DNA from: Mitsuaria sp. 7
GTDB lineage: Bacteria > Pseudomonadota > Gammaproteobacteria > Burkholderiales > Burkholderiaceae_C
Direction of reading: 5' to 3'
NCBI RefSeq assembly: GCF_001653795.1
Contig: NZ_CP011514.1
Span: 3,614,279 to 3,678,278 of the forward strand
DNA: 64,000 nucleotides
Shown here: piece after piece, positions 57,682-64,000 of the stretch
Layout: the number at the start of each line of letters is the position of its first letter
Numbering within the stretch: position 1 is the first letter of the stretch
Notes under the pieces: generated by a model
Told to the model about the DNA's origin: nothing
Seen by the model: only the letters and a program-made list of their open reading frames with translations
The model's database searches: none
Program-made: the position numbers and the translations under genes

Positions 57682-57751
57682 CGCTCGTTCCTCTTGTCTC
57701 CAGGAGGCGGCGGCGGGCGCGTGCGGCCCACCGCGGCTCCTCGTTCTTGTC

Positions 57752-59005
57752 TCAGCCGCGCGGCCGTCCGCCGACCACCGTCTGCCGCAGCGGATTCCGG
57801 CCGAACCAGTAGGCCAGCTCGCGCGGATGCGCGGCGTCCCAGACGCAGAAGTCGGCACGTTGGCCCGCGGCAAGCCGCCCGCGATCGGGCAAACCGAGCG
57901 CCCGCGCCGCGTTCGTCGTGAGACCGCGCAAGGCCTCCTCCGGTGTCATCCGGAAGAAGGTGCAGGCCATGTTGAGCATCAGCAGCAGCGACAGCCCCGG
58001 CGAGCTGCCCGGGTTGTGATCGGTCGCCAGCGCGATCGGCACGCCGGCGTCGCGCAGCGCCTGGATCGGTGGCAACTTGGTCTCGCGCAGGAAGTAGAAG
58101 GCGCCTGGCAGCAGCACGGCCACGGTACCGGACCGGGCCATCGCCGCAATGCCGGCGTCGCTGAGGTATTCGAGGTGATCGCAGGAGAGCGCGTTGAATC
58201 CGGCGGCGAGCGCCGCGCCGCCCTGGTCGCTGAGTTGCTCCGCGTGCAGCTTCACCGGCAGGTCGAGCGCGCGGGCGGCTTCGAACACACGGCGTGTCTG
58301 GTCGGGCGTGAAGCCGATGCGCTCGCAGAAGGCGTCGACGGCGTCGACGAGGCCTTGCTGATGCAGCGCCGGCAGCCACGCGCAGACGGCGTCGACGTAC
58401 TCGTCCTGACGGCCGTCGAATTCGGGCGGCAACGCGTGCGCGCCCAGGTAGGTCGTCTTCACCGTCAAGCCGAGCTCCGACAACTGCCGCGCCACGCGCA
58501 GGCACTTGGCCTCGTCCGCCAGCGACAGGCCGTAGCCCGACTTCACTTCCAGCGTCGTCAGCCCTTCGGCCATCAGCGCGCGGGCGCGCTGCACCGCCAG
58601 CGTGTGGAGCGCCTGCTCGCTCGCGGCCCGCGTCGCGGCGACCGTCGAGCGGATGCCGCCGCCGGCGCGCGCGATCTCTTCGTAGGTCGCTCCCTGCAGG
58701 CGCAGCTCGAATTCCGCAGAGCGTTCGCCGCCGTAGACCAGATGGGTGTGGCAATCGATCAGACCCGGCGTCACCAGCAGGCCGCCGAGGTCGCGCAGCT
58801 CGACGGCACTGTCGCGCAGCTCGGCCGGCAGGTCCGCCATCGGGCCGACCCACCGCAGTTGTTCGTCCTCGACCAGCAGTGCGCCGTCGTCGACCAGACC
58901 CCAGTCGCGGTCGCCCGCCAGGGTGGTCAGCGTCGCATTGGCGTACAGCACGCGCCGCGGCGCTCCCGCCGACGCCGCGCCGTCCGTCGAGGCCTCCATC
59001 GTCAT
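57752..59005 (-). CDS. hutI: imidazolonepropionase
   Basis: 417 residues, amidohydrolase superfamily. It opens imidazolone-5-propionate to N-formimidoyl-glutamate. Metal and substrate motifs: [35 protein letters not shown], '[20 protein letters not shown]' and '[12 protein letters not shown]'. The start ATG overlaps the hutD stop (ATGA), implying coupling; a second ATG two codons in is possible. Confidence 0.96.
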   Translation of the reverse strand: MTMEASTDGAASAGAPRRVLYANATLTTLAGDRDWGLVDDGALLVEDEQLRWVGPMADLPAELRDSAVELRDLGGLLVTPGLIDCHTHLVYGGERSAEFELRLQGATYEEIARAGGGIRSTVAATRAASEQALHTLAVQRARALMAEGLTTLEVKSGYGLSLADEAKCLRVARQLSELGLTVKTTYLGAHALPPEFDGRQDEYVDAVCAWLPALHQQGLVDAVDAFCERIGFTPDQTRRVFEAARALDLPVKLHAEQLSDQGGAALAAGFNALSCDHLEYLSDAGIAAMARSGTVAVLLPGAFYFLRETKLPPIQALRDAGVPIALATDHNPGSSPGLSLLLMLNMACTFFRMTPEEALRGLTTNAARALGLPDRGRLAAGQRADFCVWDAAHPRELAYWFGRNPLRQTVVGGRPRG

Positions 59006-59556
59006 GACTCGCTCCAGATCAGCCACCACGCGGGGCCGTGCTGATCGCCATCGTCGAAGACGCAGCTCTGCGAGGCCGGCGACTCGCACCAGGCGAGCGT
59101 GTGCGGCGCCAGCGGCACCGACCGATGACCGTGGATGATCATCCCGCCCTCCTGCGTGAACAGCCCCAGCCACTGCGCCCCGTGCGGGATCACGGGCCGG
59201 TCCGCCGGCTGCACGCGGAACACGCCCGCGTCGCGGCGGTGCATCGCGTTGAAGTCCTGCGTCGGACCGTCGATGAGCACGCAGTTCGGCGCGTCCTCGC
59301 CGGCGAACTGCACGATGCCCTCGTTGGGTTTGAGCGCGCGGCCGCGCAGGATCACGCCGCCGCCCGACAGCACGCCGAACCAGCGGTCCACGCCCGGGAA
59401 GGCCGAGAACGGACCATCGCGATCGATGTCCGCGATGCTGACGCGGACCTTCCAGTCCGCCACGTGCGGCCACGCCAGCAACTCGCGCGTGCGCCCTCCC
59501 CCGTTGCGCCACGGGGTGGGCGCGACATCATCGGCGGTGATCCTCATCCAGCTCAT
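59002..59556 (-). CDS. hutD: HutD-family cupin protein
   Basis: 184 residues. HutD/Ves-type bicupin: '[19 protein letters not shown]', '[20 protein letters not shown]' and '[20 protein letters not shown]'. Catalysis is not established; in pseudomonads HutD is thought to limit hut activity, perhaps by binding a pathway intermediate. It lies in the operon between hutC and hutI. The start [10 protein letters not shown] is the first that gives a family-like N-terminus; no clear Shine-Dalgarno. Confidence 0.92.
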   Translation of the reverse strand: MSWMRITADDVAPTPWRNGGGRTRELLAWPHVADWKVRVSIADIDRDGPFSAFPGVDRWFGVLSGGGVILRGRALKPNEGIVQFAGEDAPNCVLIDGPTQDFNAMHRRDAGVFRVQPADRPVIPHGAQWLGLFTQEGGMIIHGHRSVPLAPHTLAWCESPASQSCVFDDGDQHGPAWWLIWSES

Positions 59557-59678
59557 GTCCGGCAGCTTGTTGGTTTTTGTCGAAGCCCGGGATTTTCGAA
59601 GACTCATCCACCGCGTCACGTCACGAAACGTCACATCCGCTCTCCTGCTACAACTTGCCCGACAACTCGTGAACAGCG

Positions 59679-60413
59679 TCACGCCTGGAAGCTTCCTTCG
59701 AGGAAGTAGCGGCTGGCCGGATGCACCAGCCGCACCGCCGTCACGGTCCGCCCCAGGCTCGAAGTTGCCCGCTTCACCACGAGGCAGGGCTCGCCGCGCG
59801 GCATGCCCAGCAGTTTCGCCTCCAGGGCATTGGGCATGGCCGCCTCGATCGTATAGCGCGCCTCCGACAGCGGGGCGACTTCGAGCAGGTAATGCGTCGG
59901 CGTCACGCGCTCGAAATCCTGGTCCATGTAGGCCGGGGCGCAGGCCGGATTGACGAGGCGGTCCTCGCACTGGATCGCGACGCCGTTCTCGCGATGCACG
60001 ATGACGCTGTGGAACAAGGTCGCGCCGGTGCGCAGGCCGAGCATCGCGGCCTGTTCGGCGCTGGCCTTCAGCGTCTCCAGCACATGGACCTTGGCCTCAT
60101 GCCGATGGCCGCGCTCGGCGATCTCCTCGTGCACGTCGCGCACGGTCAGCGTCGATGCGATCCGATGCAATTCGGCGACGAAGGTGCCGACGCCCTGCAC
60201 GCGATCGATCATCCCTTCCTGATGCAGCTCGCGCAGCGCGCGGTTCACCGTCATCCGGCTGACGCCGAAGGCCTCGGTCAGCTCCGCCTCCGACGGCAGA
60301 CGCTCGCCCGGCCGCCAGCGGCCGCCGGCGATGCCTTCGCGCAGATGCGTCTTCACCTTCAGGTATTGCGGCGAGGGGCCGTTGCCGGAAGGGCTCGATG
60401 AGGGGGTCGCCAT
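59679..60413 (-). CDS. hutC: histidine utilisation repressor, GntR/HutC family
   Basis: 244 residues. N-terminal winged helix (LREGIAGGRWRPGERLPSEA, then ELTEAFGVSRMTVNRALREL) and a C-terminal UTRA ligand domain, expected to bind urocanate and release DNA. It opens the - strand hut arm, divergent from hutU. A candidate palindromic operator lies 26 bp upstream of its start and overlaps the hutU -35 element, so it probably represses both arms. The 122-bp spacer before hutD holds only a direct repeat of ACGTCAC. Confidence 0.95.
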   Translation of the reverse strand: MATPSSSPSGNGPSPQYLKVKTHLREGIAGGRWRPGERLPSEAELTEAFGVSRMTVNRALRELHQEGMIDRVQGVGTFVAELHRIASTLTVRDVHEEIAERGHRHEAKVHVLETLKASAEQAAMLGLRTGATLFHSVIVHRENGVAIQCEDRLVNPACAPAYMDQDFERVTPTHYLLEVAPLSEARYTIEAAMPNALEAKLLGMPRGEPCLVVKRATSSLGRTVTAVRLVHPASRYFLEGSFQA

Positions 60414-60438
60414 GGGGCGGGATCCTACTTGACTGTAC

Positions 60439-60472
60439 TTGTATAGACAACCAGGAAAACCGCTCCTATGAT
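60439..60472 (+). promoter_or_regulatory. hutU promoter with overlapping candidate HutC operator
   Basis: The -35 element TAGACA (60444-60449) and -10 element TATGAT (60467-60472) are separated by 17 bp and lie 47 bp before the hutU ATG. The palindrome TTGT-ATAG-ACAA (60439-60450) covers the -35 and resembles the TGTA-N2-TACA type of hut operators. Binding of HutC here would block RNA polymerase. The site is read from sequence; regulation is inferred. Confidence 0.65.
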
Positions 60473-60519
60473 CGCGCCCCATCGGGCCCCGCCCTCGCCT
60501 CGCACACCAGGAGACATCG

Positions 60520-62217
<1,698 letters not shown>

Positions 62218-62269
62218 GCCACACCCGCCCTTCCCCAGACACCCGAATCAGACTTCGATCCGAGTTCCC

Positions 62270-63829
62270 ATGACGACTTCCCTTGAACTCATCCCCGGCA
62301 AGCTCTCGCTGGAGCAGCTGCGCCGCATCCGCGCCGGCGGCATGACGCTCGCCCTGCATGCCGACGCCTGGCCGGCGATCCGCCGCGGCGCCGCCGTCGT
62401 GCAGGCCGCCGCGGCCGGCGACGACCCGGTCTACGGCGTCAACACCGGCTTCGGCAAGCTCGCGTCCAAGCGCATCGGCAAGGACGAGCTGGCCGCGCTG
62501 CAGCGCAACCTGATCCGCTCGCACTGCGTCGGTGTCGGCGCGCCTCTGGCGCCGCCGGTCGTCCGGCTGATGCTGGCGATGAAGGCGGCCTCGCTGGCAC
62601 GGGGCTACTCCGGCGTGCGCGAGTCGGTGGTGCAGAGCATCCTCGACGCCTTCAACGCCGGCCTCGTGCCCTACGTGCCGGCACAGGGCTCGGTGGGCGC
62701 CTCGGGCGACCTGGCGCCGCTGTCGCACATGACGCTGGCGCTGATGGGCGAAGGCGAGATGCTGGTCGACGGCCAGCGCAAGCCCGCGCTCGCGGAACTC
62801 GAGAAAGCCGGCCTGAAGCCGCTGGTGCTCGAGGCCAAGGAAGGCCTGGCGCTGATCAACGGCACGCAGACCTCGACGGCGCTCGCGCTCGAAGGCCTGC
62901 TGCGCTTCGAGACCGTGTACGCGGCCGCCGTCGTCAGCGGCGCGCTGAGCCTGGACGCCGCGCGCGGCAGCGACGGTCCCTTCGATCCCCGCATCCATGA
63001 GGTGCGCGGCCAGCCCGGCCAGATCGAGACCGCCGCCGCCTACCGCGCGCTGCTGGCCGGCAGCCCGATCCGCCAGTCGCATCGCGACGGCGACGACCGC
63101 GTGCAGGACCCGTACTGCCTGCGCTGCCAGCCGCAGGTGATGGGCGCCTGCCTGGACCAGTCCCGCTACGTGCGCGACGTGCTGCTGCGCGAGGCCAACG
63201 CGGTGACGGACAACCCGCTGGTCTTCGCTCCGGAGGACGGACCGGCGGCGATGGTCTCGGGCGGCAACTTCCACGCCGAGCCGGTGGCGCTGGCCGCCGA
63301 CGCGCTGGCCTGCGCCATCGCCGAAGTCGGCGCGATCGCCGAGCGTCGCATCGCGATGCTGATCGACACCGGCGTCTCGCGCCTGCCCGCGTTCCTGACC
63401 GAGAACGCCGGCCTCAACTCCGGCTTCATGATCGCGCACGTCACCGCCGCGGCGCTGGCCAGCGAGAACAAGTCGCTGGCGCATCCGGCCAGCGTCGACA
63501 GCCTGCCGACCTCCGCCAACCAGGAGGACCACGTCTCGATGGCCACCTTCGGCGCGCGCCGCCTGGGCCCGATGCTGGACAACACCGCGCACATCGTCGC
63601 CATCGAGCTGCTGGCCGCCGCGCAGGGCATCGAGTTCCTGCGCCCGCTGCGCAGCTCCGCGCCGCTGGAGGACGTGCACGCGCTGCTGCGCGAGCAGTGC
63701 CCGGCGATGTCCACCGACCACTACCTGGCGCCCGACATCGAGCGCGCCTTCGTGCTGGTCAACGACGACGGTCCGCGCGGTCCGGCCGCGCTGCTGCGCG
63801 CGCGCACGGAGATGGTCGTGCTGGACTAA
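62270..63829 (+). CDS. hutH: histidine ammonia-lyase
   Basis: 519 residues. It removes ammonia from histidine to give urocanate, the first pathway step. The self-forming MIO electrophile comes from Ala144-Ser145-Gly146 in [14 protein letters not shown]. Catalytic '[12 protein letters not shown]' and C-terminal '[21 protein letters not shown]'-type loop (here [16 protein letters not shown]) are intact. It follows hutU in one transcript; no strong ribosome binding site, and only a GC hairpin without T-run follows (63843-63859). Confidence 0.97.
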   Translation: MTTSLELIPGKLSLEQLRRIRAGGMTLALHADAWPAIRRGAAVVQAAAAGDDPVYGVNTGFGKLASKRIGKDELAALQRNLIRSHCVGVGAPLAPPVVRLMLAMKAASLARGYSGVRESVVQSILDAFNAGLVPYVPAQGSVGASGDLAPLSHMTLALMGEGEMLVDGQRKPALAELEKAGLKPLVLEAKEGLALINGTQTSTALALEGLLRFETVYAAAVVSGALSLDAARGSDGPFDPRIHEVRGQPGQIETAAAYRALLAGSPIRQSHRDGDDRVQDPYCLRCQPQVMGACLDQSRYVRDVLLREANAVTDNPLVFAPEDGPAAMVSGGNFHAEPVALAADALACAIAEVGAIAERRIAMLIDTGVSRLPAFLTENAGLNSGFMIAHVTAAALASENKSLAHPASVDSLPTSANQEDHVSMATFGARRLGPMLDNTAHIVAIELLAAAQGIEFLRPLRSSAPLEDVHALLREQCPAMSTDHYLAPDIERAFVLVNDDGPRGPAALLRARTEMVVLD

Positions 63830-63878
63830 TATCCGGGGCCTCGGCGGGCCTCGCCCGCCACCTCCGCGCGAGTCCCGC

Positions 63879-64000
63879 ATGCCACATACCGCCTCGACGG
63901 CGCGCTCACCGCGCGCCGTCCGCGTTTCCGCCCTCCCCGCGCCGGAACGCGCTTCGCCCCTGCTTGTGCGCTTCGTTGCGAGCCTGTTGCTGCTCATCGC
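63879..64000 (+). CDS. start of an unidentified gene, cut by window edge
   Basis: An ATG opens a frame that runs to the window end: an Ala/Arg/Pro-rich first 28 residues (MPHTASTARSPRAVRVSALP...) then a hydrophobic stretch LLVRFVASLLLLIA, likely the first membrane helix or a signal anchor. It lies 50 bp after hutH and might continue the hut transcript, for example as a histidine or urocanate transporter, but nothing visible proves this. Confidence 0.45.
   Translation, partial: MPHTASTARSPRAVRVSALPAPERASPLLVRFVASLLLLI

Overview
The window is high-GC chromosomal DNA of a betaproteobacterium, most likely a Burkholderiales member near Roseateles/Mitsuaria/Rubrivivax. That placement is inferred from gene content and order: petABC-sspA-sspB, argJ and secA with a SEC-C tail, a DciA-like gene beside secA, a DUF1631 protein, PEP-CTERM proteins and an HtrA/Nif3/PdxA cluster. 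The genus cannot be fixed without a search.

Layout. Bases 1-3400 hold the 3' end of a TonB-dependent receptor, a ParDE-like toxin-antitoxin pair and a secreted prolyl oligopeptidase. Bases 3.4-25.2 kb are an accessory region built from eight mutually related, soluble, alpha-helical genes on the + strand (215, 412, 398, 250, 837, 1126, 1262 and 1177 codons). They are interrupted by a frameshifted quinoprotein glucose dehydrogenase gene and a methyltransferase gene, both on the - strand. The eight proteins share repeat units; the four largest also share an N-terminal domain. Nearly all begin with Ser/Pro-rich leaders lacking acidic residues. I read them as a locally expanded family of candidate secreted (type III-like) effectors. 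No secretion machinery lies in the window.

Bases 25.2-43.5 kb are mostly conserved housekeeping: a degenerate response regulator, a SPOR protein, argJ, a double PEP-CTERM protein, secA, a DUF721/DciA protein, tRNA-Thr(UGU), sspB, sspA, the cytochrome bc1 operon petABC, mscL, DUF1631, pdxA and a Nif3-like gene. Bases 43.5-50.3 kb carry an HtrA-type protease, moeB, a LOG-family gene, an arginase-family gene, a spore-coat-U-like protein, a ketopantoate reductase and a DUF429 protein. Bases 50.3-55.4 kb are signalling genes: a diguanylate cyclase and two tandem methyl-accepting chemotaxis proteins.

Bases 55.5-63.8 kb encode the complete histidine utilisation pathway in its two-step formylglutamate form. 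hutC, hutD, hutI, hutG and hutF run on the - strand; hutU and hutH run divergently on the + strand. A sigma70-type promoter and a palindromic candidate HutC operator lie between the two arms. The window ends just inside a gene for a probable membrane protein.
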